Shown here in pieces: positions 45,621 through 57,847 of a stretch of 64,000 nucleotides of DNA. The notes beneath the pieces are model-generated. The model had not been told where the DNA came from, made no database searches, and worked only from the letters and a program-made list of their open reading frames with translations. The stretch's first letter is position 1; the number at the start of each line of letters is the position of its first letter. Position numbers and translations under genes: made by a program. Source of the stretch: Cryptomeria japonica (lineage: Eukaryota; Streptophyta; Pinopsida; Cupressales; Cupressaceae); the NCBI RefSeq assembly GCF_030272615.1, contig NC_081408.1:65792546-65856545 (forward strand), given 5' to 3'.

Positions 45621-48251
45621 TCACTCTCCTTGAACTAATGCCTTAGAGATTTCAATTCTTTGAGAGACAAGATTGTCCAACTTAGGACCAAGTTTATTTT
45701 TAAGTTCCTGGGCATTTGATCTTATCCTTGCCTTCTCTTTCTCAAGTTTCTCTATCTTCTCCTCAAAAATTGTCATTTCCTGCTCAAAAACTGATATATG
45801 TCTGGATGAACCAATTATATTATCAGCTATGCCATCAATTTTTTTTTGTGTTTTACTGATCTCCTTATCTATGTCCTCTATCAAAAGGTGAGGTTTGCAT
45901 GTTTTCCTATATAACTCCTTATACTCCAAAATTGTAGAATTAAGTACAGGTAATAGTGTATTCAAGTGTTTTGTACACTTCTTTATAGTGTCTTCAAAGA
46001 ATTTGTTTCTCTCTTTTTCAACTCTCTCCTTAATTGTGCCCCCATTCACCTTGTCAATAGTTATTACATTATCAGCAATAAAATTGGACAATGTGTCCAA
46101 TTTACCCTAAGAATCCTTAATATGATCTATGTTACTATTTGGTGCAATTAACTTAAGAATAGGTAAAGTGTTGTCAATTGCCTTGTAGACCGATGCATTG
46201 CAATCCGTTATCTTCTTGGTCGAATCCAAAAGTACCTCTGTAACATTGGTAGGTTTGAATTCACCTATAGATGTGCCAAATGTCTGACCAATTATCTTTA
46301 TTATCTCTTTGCTTCCATCAGATGTCTCTATTTTACTTGCATTTTCCTCCGATGGACTAGTCTTGGTTTGCATGTCAACCTACAAAGGTTTCTTAGACTA
46401 TTTTAATCTCTGTGTGATTGCCAGTTTCTCTGTCTCTATGTGTGCCTCTACCTCAGTTTATTTCTCTAAAAGTTCAACTGTCGGTATCTCTGTCTCTAGT
46501 GGCCCTATGCAAGTACCTTTATCTTCAGTAGGTTTTTTAGTCTCTGCCAGTTGCTTTGTTTGGGTTGGGATCTCATCTTTCTGAGAGTCAACCGTTTGTG
46601 TTGGTTCCTCTGAAATCTTTTCATTATCAACAATGTTTGTTTTAACCTCTGAATTATCTTTATCCACAACAATGTTTACCTCTTCAATATCTAGATTGAT
46701 TGTAAAATGTATCTTTGGTTCAAGATTAGTATCATCATGTGTAATACCTTCAATTTCAATAACTGGTGGATCATCTTAGTGTACCGGTGCAGTATCCAAA
46801 GGTGGTGGTGGAAGATTGTCAATAATCTTAATGTTCTTGTTTTCTTAGGAGAAGGAGAGGGTACTAGTGATGGTTTTCTCTTCCTTTCCACTCTTTTGAA
46901 CTCAACTGCCTTACTACTATCATTGTCAGAAGATGTGTCAATCAGTAAAATGTGTGCCTCTAGTTGAAGTCCTTCAAGCTCACTAGCCGATATGCCACTA
47001 AGGTTCATGAAACTTTCTTTGACTTTATGTGCTTCCTTAGATGCATCCCTAATGAATTTTTCTCTTCTCTTAGTGTTTTTCTGCATAAACACTTTATTCT
47101 CTATGGTTTCTGCATTTCCAAAAAATTCTTTAGATGGCTCTCTGGGGGCATCAAGCAGTACTTTTGCGTATGTTTCCAGAACATGTAGATCAACCTTATA
47201 ACCCATTTCAGTAACCCAAATAGTTCTAGGTCTTACTGCTTCCATCCTGATTTCATCTCTTTTGATGACAAAGCAGATTTCCTTGTCATATTTCTCAACT
47301 ATGCTTTGAGGAATCCTTTCCCTAGCTCTCATCTTAGATTGGAAAGATTTAAAGTAATATGTTATGTTGTTATCTCTATCATTTCTCGTGCTGGTAAAAG
47401 CTTCCTGTAGTTGTTTTCCTACCGATATATCATAACCAAAGTCTTTGGGTCCTGTACCGGGGATCTCTTTGGTGAAATATAGAATTAAACATACCAGAAG
47501 GTTTCCAAAGTGGAAAGTACCCTTCTTGTCTGCCTTAATCTTTTTCAGTTTGTCAATAAGCTCATCTTTAACCATTCACACACATCTATCTTATCATTGT
47601 TGTTTATCATTTCATTTGCACTGTAAATACAAAGACTGGAAATAGAACTGAGTCTATTAGCATGTGGATTTGTATCCAAGATCCATACTTACATATCTCA
47701 CATTGATGTCCTTAATATCATTTACTCTAAGTGATCTATTGTCAAATGTTGCTCTAGTTAGGCTTGTCACCATTTTGTTGGGAATATTCTATCTTATCAG
47801 GTCTACTACTAGTTGAGGGTAAACAAGTAACTGCCCCAATTGCTTGTTGGGTTATCTTACAAATAGAATCCAACCATAATAATTCATCATGTGCTCTACT
47901 CAATACAATCTTTACCACATCCTTTGGAAATCAAGGGATATTAAGTATCTCCACAAAACCTAAAGTTTCCACAGTCTTGTATCTAGGTTTAACAATTCCA
48001 TGTTCATCACAAATGACCTTTTTAAACATTTTCATTAACTCGTTAGATCCTAGATCTTCTATATTGCAATGTATATAAATCCTAGGGTCTTCTGCAAATG
48101 CTACTCCCTTAGATATTTTTGAAAAAGCTCCTATAGAGTCATCTTGCTTTGCAATTTCAGGAATTATTTTGAAAACGGGCCTAGGGAGTTTCACATTCTC
48201 TACAATGGTAGTGTTCGAAATAAATTCAGGAACAAAAGATGAAGCAGCCAT
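45621..48251 (-). pseudogene. Unknown long second gene of the Copia-type element (ORF2)
   Basis: I do not recognise this protein. It begins MAASSFVPEF at 48251 and can be followed on the - strand to 45621 (about 877 codons) through two frame changes and several stops. The N-terminal 350 residues look globular (for example KKGTFHFGNLLVCLILYFTK and RPRTIWVTEMGYKVDLHVL). A Ser/Pro/Lys hinge at about 46845-46880 (RKRKPSLVPSPSPKKTR) looks like a nuclear signal. A Thr/Glu/Pro/Gln-rich low-complexity part (46400-46670) follows. The C-terminal 160 residues (46100-45621) are strongly charged and coiled-coil-like (EKIEKLEKEKARIRSNAQEL). No membrane segment or polymerase motif is seen. It sits in the sense direction after gag, where pol would be. 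It might be a remote Gag- or env-like gene or a plant transposon-associated gene; the evidence is only position and composition. Confidence 0.65.
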
Positions 48252-48631
48252 TATGAAAATACCTCTTATCTAGAAGCTTGTTGAATGCTTGAAAAACACT
48301 TCTCAAATTTGCCTTGAATGCCTTTTCTCGATTTCGTGCTCATAGAAAGTTTGAATGCTCAGTGAGTTTGAAATGATGGTTCCTCGGTGATTTATAGCCA
48401 AAAGGTTCTTCAAGACATCATTAAATGCTCGCCGGTTAATACCTACTGGTAAAGAAGAAATGTATTTTCTCACCATCAACCGAGGGTAGAATGTGTATTT
48501 TTTAATTCGCTGTCATACCCCCAAGGGATTACTACTTAGTTAGATGAAGAATCTCCTACCAGTGGAGGATTACTCTATTCTACCGATGAAGATATAGTTT
48601 CATCAGTTCTCCGATCTCTTTTCTTAATCCA

Positions 48632-49648
48632 CTAATTAGAAAATTCTTGTTTTACTTCTTCTACCCTCTCTTTTCCCTTCAAGCTAGATCTCATATTGTT
48701 TGTCAGTGCTTTCTTTCTTCTACAGAATTTAGCAATATGTACAATCTTGTTACAAGAATAACAAGTCACATTATTCCTGTGAATAGCATTTCCATATCCT
48801 TGACCTGGTTGTCATCTGCATTGATTAGATAAATGTCCAAATCTTCCACAAACATAACATTTCACATTCATTCTGCAATTATCTGAATTATGACCAACTT
48901 TGTTACATTTAAAACATTGATCGGTGGGTGAGTTTGTGTTTTGATTATTTCTAAATCTACATTGATTTTCTCTATGACCATATTTGTTGCAATTGAAACA
49001 TTTGCCATTAAATTTATAAGCATTAGGTTGTCTTACCAGTTTGTCCTGATCTTGATTGTTTGCAGTACTGAAAATTTCTCCAACTTCAAATCCAAGTCCA
49101 TTAGTATCTCCATTGGGTTTTTGACTTTTCAGCATGTCGTCAAGCTCCTCTGAACTTTTCTTTAATTTGTCTTTGTTTTTATTTGTAGTAGCCAACTCAT
49201 TTTCCAGAATTTCAACTTGTCTCATAAGCCTGGTTTTATCATGTTGCATGTGAATCAGATCTATCTTCAACATATCATTTTCATGACTACGTCTCAGATT
49301 TTCATTTCCTGCATCATTAAGTCTCCTATTCAAGTCTTCTTCATTCTTCTTCATGTCTTCAATATCATTACATAACCTCATAGTCATATCTTGCATTTCA
49401 TTCTTCATATTATTGTTTTCTTGTCTCAACTTATTTGCACTATCTCTAAGTGTTTCTTTTTCATCATCATCTTTTTGCATCTTCTCATGAAGTTCTTATC
49501 TTTTATTTTGTGCTATAGCAAAGTTCTCCTAGAGACCTTTAATGAAATCTTGTGCAGTCCTTAGATCATCTTCAAGTTTGATATTCTTCAACTTTTCTAC
49601 ATCAAAATCTTCAAGGGCTCCTTCCAACTGTTTTCTTAAGTTCTCCAT
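48632..49648 (-). pseudogene. gag: Copia-type Gag with coiled coil and four zinc knuckles
   Basis: The frame starts MENLRKQLEGALEDF at 49648, about 60 bp after the primer site, and stays in register to TAG at 48632. Stops interrupt it at about 49495 (TAA), 49525 (TAG) and 48812 (TGA). The first two thirds are a charged coiled coil. Then come four CCHC knuckles: CFNCNKYGHRENQC, CFKCNKVGHNSDNC, CYVCGRFGHLSNQC and, after the TGA, CYSCNKIVHIAKFC. All zinc ligands are intact. The usual N-terminal Copia capsid domain is missing, so this is a shortened Gag or its C-terminal half. It would bind element RNA. Confidence 0.8.
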
Positions 49649-49704
49649 CTATACTGGTGTCAGAATCTTCCTCAAGCTGTTAGGCTTTCAAAAATAGAGG
49701 ACCA

Positions 49705-49719
49705 GGCTCTGATACCAAT
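49705..49719 (-). other. Primer binding site (initiator tRNA-Met)
   Basis: On the - strand ttggtatcagagcctgg follows the LTR end TCTAACA after two or three bases. It matches the 3' end complement of plant initiator tRNA-Met. Confidence 0.9.
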
Positions 49720-50537
49720 TGTTAGAATTAGTGATAGTCCCAAAGACACTGAGAGGGGGGGTGAATCATTGTCTAACCGGTTTGCAGAATATTTATACTT
49801 GTTTAAAAATTTGCATCCCAAAATAGTGTACTGGTAAATAAGAATTAATGCAGCAAATAAGAATAATAGAGACAACATAGAAAACACACCATAACACAAG
49901 ATATTTAATGAGAAAACTCGGTGTGGGAAAAACCTTGGTTGGCTTTGTGACCCACAATATTTACTCACTGGCCAATGAATAAATACTACTTACAATGAGG
50001 GGCCTGCACATGCAGTGAGGCCAACAGCCTAGAGAACACTTCTCAATAAAGAGTCACATTGACTACAAAATGGATTATCAAAATCCAATACAATGTACTG
50101 CATCAAAAAAACATCTCTTATGCTAGGTTCAGTACCAATTTAAGCTTAGTCAATAACCAAAAACCTTCGCTGTCAACTATATCACCTTATAAAAATTTGC
50201 CTTATACTTCTCATCCATCTTATTAAAAAATTGACCCATAAGATCTCATACATATATGAGTCTATTACAATGTACCATGTCGGCATTTACAAAAGATAAT
50301 TACATTACAAAACAATAAACAAAAGTTTATTTCATGTCGGCCTGAGTGCTGGTATGCATTGTTGCCGATGCTAATGAAGTGTCTGTCGGTGTATGTAGAA
50401 GTCCATTGCCGATGTCAATAACTACCAATGCAGGTAACTACCGGTTGGTTGCCAAATGATTTCCAGTTGGTTGCCAGTTGGTTGGTTACCATCAATGACA
50501 ACATAAACTATTCTCATAAGAGTGTGGAATGCCAACA
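49720..50537 (-). repeat. 5' LTR of the non-autonomous Copia element
   Basis: Direct repeat of 44468-45278; 818 bp against 811 bp. The ends are TGTTGGCATTC and TCTAACA on the - strand. Confidence 0.9.
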
Positions 50538-51231
50538 ACATGAATCTCCATGCATGAATCAATTAGAGCTCTTTCATAAACTACATTTCAAAATCTTTAA
50601 ACATCTTCAAGAATATGAAAACTATATTTGAAGAAGCTATAACATTAAGAGCAAGCCTTGAGAGTTCTAGAGTGATGATCTTATGTTAAAAGAGAATCAA
50701 TGACATCAACAAGACCATGAAAAAAAGGGAAAGTTTGAAATAAATTAGTTAGTTCCTTATGTGACTACCACTATGGATATGGTATGTATAACCTAGCTAC
50801 TCCTACAATAAAAAAATTAGATGATTCACTCAACATCATCCACTTGAAGTGTTTTCATGCTTCAATCTACTCCTATATCCAACTTTTAAAATTAGAAAAT
50901 ATAAAAAGAAATTAATAAAATACTGAATAGAATTAGTTTTTTCTATGGTAAAAAATATTTCTTGTGGAACCCTGGACAAGTACCATGGTGAAAACCTAGC
51001 AAAGAGGCACTATGTGTAGTAGAAAAATCCATTGTTATACTAGTCCTTATGTTTCTTTAGTTTCATGGATTGTCACCCATTCACCCACCTTCTTATAATT
51101 GCAATGAACTATCCATTATCTTCCTACTCTACTATCCCTTTCAATTCATCCCATTATATCCCCAGCTGATAATTTTATGGTTTAGATTACTATCCCAATT
51201 CTCATGCTTCATGTATGGGTTTATGGACTAG
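50538..51231. other. Stretch without recognised features
   Basis: About 0.7 kb between two LTR elements. A short pol-tail-like stretch near 50700-50760 (agggaaagtttgaa) is too weak to call. No gene seen. Confidence 0.45.
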
Positions 51232-52960
51232 TGCCAGAGCACCTAGATGGCCATATGCTTCTTTTTTGCAATGTTGAGTCATTTTAAGTTTCAAATTCAT
51301 TTCAAGATGTAATAAGGTCATTAATGACCATTCTCATGTAATAAGGTCATTGAAGGTGAATTTTTAATGTCTAAGTTCAATATGTGGTCCTACTTGTCTC
51401 ATATTATCGAAAGTGTCCTTATAGGGCTCAAGTGTATCCAAATAATCAAATGAAAAGTTTTATCATGTATGAAGGGTATTTGGGCCTAATTGTATGTACT
51501 CATTATTCTTTGAAGTCATAGAGGTCTCATTTTGGGTTTATAGTCAAGTTGCACAAAAAATGTCAAAATTGACAATGTTGTCAATGCAAAATTTGTTATA
51601 AAAAAAGTGCATTAGGAAATGGTTTGTTGGTAGTTGGTGTTAAATGAGTGGTTATGAACATTGGAGGTCTGTAAAATAATTTAAATATTTTCATTTCCAT
51701 GTCCAAGTGCTGGTTGGATCATGCATTGAGGCATAAGAAATAAAAATCAAAGTTTACCCTACACTTTTCTTGTTTTATGGGTGTAGTAGTCTGATACAAA
51801 GAGTTTTCCACTATAAAATCCTTATTGCAGAAATATTAAATTTATTGGAATTGAAAGAGAAATGAGTCCTTGAAGTTTTGTGTTTGGTTTTATTCATTTT
51901 CACTTTATTTTGAGCAAGTTATCATAAATTTTGTAAAATCAGTCACAAACCCTTGCTAGGGTAAACACTAACATAAACTTATATAATTTTTGGTCATCCC
52001 ATCACCAAATAATTGTCAAAATGGATGGGATGACCCTTGTATATGTCTATTTTTAGCTTTTATTCCTTTTAGGATGCCACCTACAAGTTCGCATGTGCTA
52101 AAAGATGACACAAATATGTGTTTTAGTGTCTCAGTTTGGAAATGAGAGTGAATTGATGTTGTTTGGGTAGTGATAGTGAAAGGTTGGGATCCCAGAAGTT
52201 AGGTAAATGCTTGGGAAGGTGTGAGGGGTTAGTGAAAAACCTAAACAAGTATTTATGGCCCTTTATTGGTAAAAATACTCACTATTTTTTATGAGTGTCC
52301 TAAAATTTGGTATATTGTTATCCTAAAGACCTACTGGATTGAGATTTTGTGAATATGATGAGATGAATGAGTTTGGTGAGTGGAATACCATTTGGAAATG
52401 TGTGTGGTAGTCCTTAGTGACATTTTAAGGTGATAGGAAGCCTTCAAGAGGGGAGATGGCTCAGATTTTTATGACAGTTCTACACAAGGTTGTGGCTACC
52501 ACAGTGAACCATTGATATAGCAACAAGTTTTTTTTATTGCCATAGGGTGGATGGGTGGGTCAAAAGTAGTGATTTTCCTATGTTGAGGAGACTCTTCAAG
52601 GGTTTCATTAAATACCTTGGGTTGGTAAGTATTCCCTTGGTATTGTGAGTCATACCTAGGGACAAGTTGGAGTCCTAATAAGAGTTGAGTTTGTGTGAGT
52701 GGGGTTAAAGAGTTTGGTGAGGTCTATTTTTGGGAGACTTAATTAGAAATTTCAAAATTTTTGTTAAACCTAATCCAATAGATTCCAATGGCTGGACAAG
52801 GGTTGTGAATCATGGATTTACTTTTGGGTTGTTGAAGCCTATTGAGCACCCTTTAGCCTTATGAGGGCTCTTGAGAGTCAGTGAAGAGTTGACACCTATT
52901 TGAATAGGTTAGTTGGGAGAAAGATGCCCCTAGTTTGTTGTGTTTTTTGGATGCTCTACA
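51232..52960 (+). repeat. 5' LTR of the gag-protease-only element
   Basis: It starts TGCCAGAGCACC and ends GCTCTACA. It matches 55052-56779 along its length, with landmarks such as aagatgtaataaggtca, tcattctcatgtaataaggt and caaagtttaccctacac in the same order. No coding frame. Confidence 0.9.
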
Positions 52961-52981
52961 TCAAACTAGTATCAAAGAAAG
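52961..52981 (+). other. Primer binding site, degenerate (initiator-Met-like)
   Basis: The bases actagtatcaaag follow the LTR end and differ from TTGGTATCAGAG by transitions. Confidence 0.65.
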
Positions 52982-53046
52982 GAAGTAGACCCTTGAAGGA
53001 GATAATTGGAATTTAAGGAAAGAGTGAGTAAGAAGTTGAATACAAG

Positions 53047-54209
53047 ATGAATCTTAAGCATGTTGGTACTACCAGAGAGTTGCAGGAGTTGAGAGTCAAG
53101 AATACCCAGTTGCAAGAGTCGTAAAATGCTATTTTGGAAAGGTTTGAAGCCTTGGAGTAAAATCAGAGAAGGAATGTTGGCTGGGAGATGTGAGTTATGA
53201 GGAGGAGCAAGAAGAGTCTCAAGAGGCAAAGGAAGAAGAGTAGATAGATCTTGAAGAGAAATAGACAATGAGGTTGTTAAAGGTAGTAAGAAGTGACCAA
53301 TATAAGGTAAGGTTTGATTTACCTATATATGGTGTGAATCTCAATGAGGAGGAACTACTAGATTGGATTGCAGGCATGGATACCTACTTTGAAAGTGAAG
53401 ATGTATCTGATGATCAAATTGTCAAGGTGGCAAAGACCAAACGAAAGGGACATGCACTTCTATGGTGGAATTATGAACAAGATGAGAGGAAAAAGAGGGG
53501 AAAAGCCAAGATAATATCCTAGGACTTGATGGTTGCACAAATGAAAGGCAAATTCCTTCCTAGAGATTATTAAGTTCAATTGTTTAAGAAATTGCAATGT
53601 TTAAAACAAAAGGATTTAGATGTGAAGACATATACTTATGATTTTTATAAGATAATCATAAGGGTAGGAAGAGATGAGGATGAAGTTGAGAAAGTGGCTA
53701 GATATCTTGGTGGCTTTAGATTTAATATACAAGATGGATAGGTTGTTGCTAACACAAGAATTGTGAAAGAATGTTTTCAATTGGCTATCAGGGTGGAGGA
53801 GAAGATAAAGAGAAGGCAAGATAAGTCTAATAGGGGAAGAGGGAACAACCAAAGAGGAAGGGGATCCTTTTCTACAATAAAACATCCATATGAGGACCAA
53901 AAAGAAGCAACTAAGGGTAACGAGAAAAGTGATGATGCAATAGGAGGCTTTAGGGGTACAAGAGGAAGATTTGGAGGAGAAAGGAACTCAAATACCTTTA
54001 CAAGTAGATGCTACAATTTCCAAGATATTGGAAGCCCATCATTTAAGTGTCCTAAGAGGCAAGGATCCACATCAATTAGTGGTGAAAGGACTAATAAGAA
54101 AGTACAACTGGTCCAAGAGGAAGGAGATGATAGTGCCAACTCTCATGGTCCAGTAAATTTTTCTTCAGAGGTAGGAGAGTCACTAATCCTTAGAAGAACT
54201 TTGTTGTAA
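53047..54209 (+). pseudogene. gag: Gypsy-type Gag of the non-autonomous element
   Basis: The start MNLKHVGTTRELQELR at 53047 leads into a coiled-coil segment, then a frameshift near 53190. The main frame carries the Gag domain: IYGVNLNEEELLDWIAGMD, then TKRKGHALLWWNYEQDERKK. The C-terminal part is Arg/Gly-rich (NRGRGNNQRGRGS and GGFRGTRGRFGGE). A zinc-knuckle position reads CYNFQDIGSPSFKC, in which the second Cys and the His are lost. Stops at 53520, about 53570, 53739 and 54207 break it; from 53240 on the frame is otherwise unbroken. Confidence 0.8.
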
Positions 54210-54827
54210 ACACCTAAGGAAGAAGACATCACTCAAAGAAGGAGCTTATTTAGAACTATATGCAAATGTAGAGGTAAGGTATGTAAGGTTTTCATTGATT
54301 TGGTTTCACAAGATAACATGGTATCTAGGGAGATGGTAGATAAGTTGAATATAGATAGAATACCTCATGAAGCAGCTTATAAAGTCTCTTGGCTAAATGA
54401 TCATCATTCATTATTGGTTAATTCAAAAGTATTTGTTGAGTTTTATATTGGTGAATACAAGGTTGGGGTTTTATGTGATGTCTTACCTATGGTTTGTTGT
54501 TATTTTCTATTGGTAAGACCCTAGCAATTTGATAGAAGGACAATGTATGATGGTAGAGAAAAAATCCACCTTATCAAGAAGGATGGAAAAGAATTTAGAC
54601 TAACTTTTTTGTAGGAAGATGATAAGTTGAAAGGTAAAACAAATATTGTGAGGTTTGGCAAGATGGAACCTATAAGGTGTGATGAATTTGAAGCCATTTC
54701 AAGGATTGAAAACACTAAGACAAATGGCTTGGTTGATGAAATGTTGATTGGGCCAGTCATGTGTCCATTTGTGGAGGACAAAATCAGTCAACAAACAGAG
54801 ATTTTAGATAAATCAGCTCTGGTTTAG
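54210..54827 (+). pseudogene. pro: Aspartic protease remnant
   Basis: It continues in the Gag frame. The segment reading VFIDLVSQDNMVSREMVDKL at about 54290-54345 sits where Gypsy proteases have the catalytic D-S-G loop; here the Asp remains but is followed by Leu-Val. YKVSWLNDH and VEFYIGEYKVGVLCDVLPM follow, typical of these proteases. Stops at 54522, 54612 and 54825. No RT follows. Confidence 0.65.
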
Positions 54828-55035
54828 AGGGGAAGGACTGAAGATACAATGGAAAGAGTGCAAGTGCAAGCACTAAATGACACCTCTAGGTGTGAAACAA
54901 GGATGAAAATGGGTTTTAACCCAATAATATATGATATTTCTTTGTATTATATTTTATATCCTTTTGTTTCAGGTGTCCAAGGAGTTCAAAAACAACATGA
55001 AATTGGATGGTACTCATGGGACATGAGTTTTCCCT

Positions 55036-55051
55036 TAGTGGGGGTGTATGG
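55036..55051 (+). other. Polypurine tract of the gag-protease-only element
   Basis: The run tagtgggggtgtatgg directly precedes the 3' LTR. Confidence 0.6.
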
Positions 55052-56779
55052 TGTAGGAGCACCGAGATGACCATGTATGCTTATTTTTGGCCATGTTGAG
55101 TCATTTTAAGTTTAAAAGTAATTTCAAGATGTAATAAGGTCACTAATGACCATTCTCATGTAATAAGGTCCTTGAAGACCAATTTGTAATGTCTAAGTTC
55201 AATATGTGGTCCTACTTAACTCATATTGTCAAAATTGTCCTTATAGAGATGAAGTGTGTCTAAGGAATAAAACAATGTATTTTATCATTTATGAAGGACA
55301 TTTTGGCCTGATATGATATATTCATGATTCTTTGAAGTCATATATGTCTGACTTTCGGTTTATAGTCAAGTTGCACAAAAATTGTCAAAATTGACAATGT
55401 TGTCAACGCAAAATTTATTGTAAAAAAAGTGCATTAGGAAGTGGTTTATTGGTAGTTGGTGTTCAAAGGGTAGTTATGAATATTTAAGGGCTATAAAATC
55501 CTTTAAATATCTTCATTTCAATGTCCAAGTGCTGGTTGGATCATGCATTAAGGCATAAGCAATAAAAAATCAAAGTTTACCCTACACTTTTCTTGTTTTC
55601 AGAGTGTAGGAATCTAACACCAAGCATTTTTCACTTTGAAATATTTATTGTGGACAGATTAAATGTATTGGAAATGAAATATTAATGAGCCCTTGAATTT
55701 TTTTATTTTGTTTTATTCATTTTCATTTTGTATTGAGCAAGTTATCATAAATTTTGTAAAATCAGTCACAAACCCTTCCTAGGGTAACCAATGACATAAA
55801 AATATGTAATTTTTGGTCATCCCATCATCAAATACTCATGAAAATGTATTGGATGACCATTTTAAATGTCTATTTTCAGTTTTTATTCTTTATAGGATGC
55901 CACATATAAGTTTGCATGTTCTAAATGGTGACACAAGTCTGAGTTTTTGTCTCAGTTTGGAAATGATAGTGAATTGATTGTGTTTGGGTTGTAAGAGTGA
56001 AATATTGGGCTCCCAAAAGTTGTGTGAAGGATTAGGAAGGTTGGATGGGTTATTTATGACCCTAAACAATTATTTTTGGCCCTTGGTTAGTCAAAATACT
56101 CACCATTTTTATGACTGTCCTAAAACTGGGTATATTGCTGTCCTAAAGACCTAGTGGACTGGGATTTTGTGAATGTGATGAGATGAATGAGTTTAGTGAG
56201 TGGAATAAAATTTGGAAAGTTGTGTGGGAGTCCTTAGTGACCATTTAAGGTGATTGGAATCCCTAGAGAGAAGAAATGGCTCAGATTTTTATGACTATTA
56301 TAAACAAGGTTATGGCTGCCATAGTGAACCAGTGATATATTGACAAGTTCTTTTATGACCATTAGGGTGGATGGCTGCCTCAAGCTTAGTGATTTTCCTA
56401 TGTTTAGGAGTCTTTTAAAGGGTTTCATTAAATCCCTTGAGTTTTTGAGTATTCCCTTGGCATTGTGAATCATGCCTAGGGACAAGTTGGAGTCCTAAAT
56501 GGAGTTGAGTTTGTGTGAGTGGGGTTAAGGAGTTTGGTGAGGTCTAATTATTGGGAGACTGAACTTGACCTTTGAAAATACTTTTTGAACCTAATATAAT
56601 GGATTCTAATGGTTTTAAAAGGGTTGGGAAGCTTTGAATCACTAATGGGTTCTTGAAGACTATTGAGCACCTATTAGCCTTGTGAGGGCTCTTGAGATTC
56701 GGTGAAGAGTTGACACCTATTGGAATAGGTTTGTTGGGAGAAATATCCCCCTATTTTGTTGTTTTTTTAGATATTTTCA
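55052..56779 (+). repeat. 3' LTR of the gag-protease-only element
   Basis: It starts TGTAGGAGCACC and ends ATATTTTCA. Direct repeat of 51232-52960 with many substitutions. No coding frame. Confidence 0.9.
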
Positions 56780-57847
56780 TTCCTTTGTCATCACCAAGGT
56801 CCATTCTCATACATATGTGTCATTATGTCTCATCCTTATTTTTGTTCTCCAACTAGCATTTTCCACAAAATCTATTACTTTCTTGATCATCTCTTGTCAA
56901 TGTGAATACTAGTCTTATCAACAGATTAATTTTCCTTCATAACATATGTTATTCCTCACATGAGATTATATACCCATATATTATCTTTCAAAAAAGGTAC
57001 TTGAGAGGCATGTTATTTCATTGGTTCTTTTGGAGTTTTCTTTCTTTCTTTTGCACTTCTTACTTTACGTACTAATGGTTTCCATGATCGATCATATAGT
57101 GGCATCATTTGAATGGTGAAACAAGGGGGAAATTAATGGATTTGATATATTTTTTATTAACTATCTTATGTTGTACCCATTAAGTCTCATCAATTCATTT
57201 TATTATTGGTTTTCCAACATTGTTCCCACCAAAGCCCTTACAACTCTGTGAGGTGTTGGAGAAACCTTCATGTTTGTTGAGTATAGTATCCCATGCTATA
57301 TTGAAATTAAGTTCTCACTACATCAAAGATTATTTTAGTGCACACAAATATCTCCATTTGTTTATCACATAATATCATTTCCCATGCATCCTACATTTCT
57401 ATCCCTTATATACCTATTCCATCTATATCCCTTGTCTTTGCATATACCATGAATTTCATGTACACATGTATCTTGTTCCATCTTCCCACTTAAATTAATT
57501 TGCTTTTTCTACAAATGATGTATTATAAATTGACATGCATGCAAACACCAACTATCATTTGTATTCATTCTATGTTTCATGAATTATTTTCATCATTGCA
57601 ATATTTTGGCTCATTTTGCATATTATATATTTGTTAGTCTATGCATTTCATTAACTATTTTCATCATTTCACTATCATATAGTTTCATTTTAGGTGCATT
57701 TTATTAACTCATTGCTCATTGAGATGCATTTTAAAATTAATTTTCACATATCCATAATCAAAATCATACATGTCTATATCATCCATAAATTATGCATCCA
57801 TACATAATCATCATTATATATTATATCATACACATTTGATACATATC
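56780..57847. other. AT-rich stretch without recognised features
   Basis: No gene seen; runs of cat/tca words near 57540-57840. Confidence 0.5.

Larger units (their letters stand above)
44468..50537 (-). mobile_element. Non-autonomous Copia-type LTR element with gag and an unknown second gene
   Basis: Two direct LTR copies (44468-45278 and 49720-50537) flank about 4.4 kb. The primer site next to the right LTR reads ttggtatcagagc on the - strand, matching initiator tRNA-Met, the usual Copia primer. The polypurine tract lies beside the left LTR. Flanking bases gcatg and acatg differ by one base and are a probable target duplication. The internal region has gag and then a gene of about 877 codons with no RT, RNase H, protease or integrase motif. 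It must therefore have relied on enzymes from another element. Confidence 0.85.
51232..56779 (+). mobile_element. gag-protease-only LTR retrotransposon (TR-GAG type, Gypsy-like)
   Basis: Two direct LTRs of nearly equal length (51232-52960, 1,729 bp; 55052-56779, 1,728 bp) flank about 2.1 kb. The internal part has an initiator-Met-like primer site, a Gypsy-type Gag, a protease remnant and a polypurine tract. No RT, RNase H or integrase is present, and the short internal length leaves no room for them. The right flank does not repeat the left flank, so no target duplication was confirmed. Scattered LTR differences indicate an old insertion. Confidence 0.85.
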
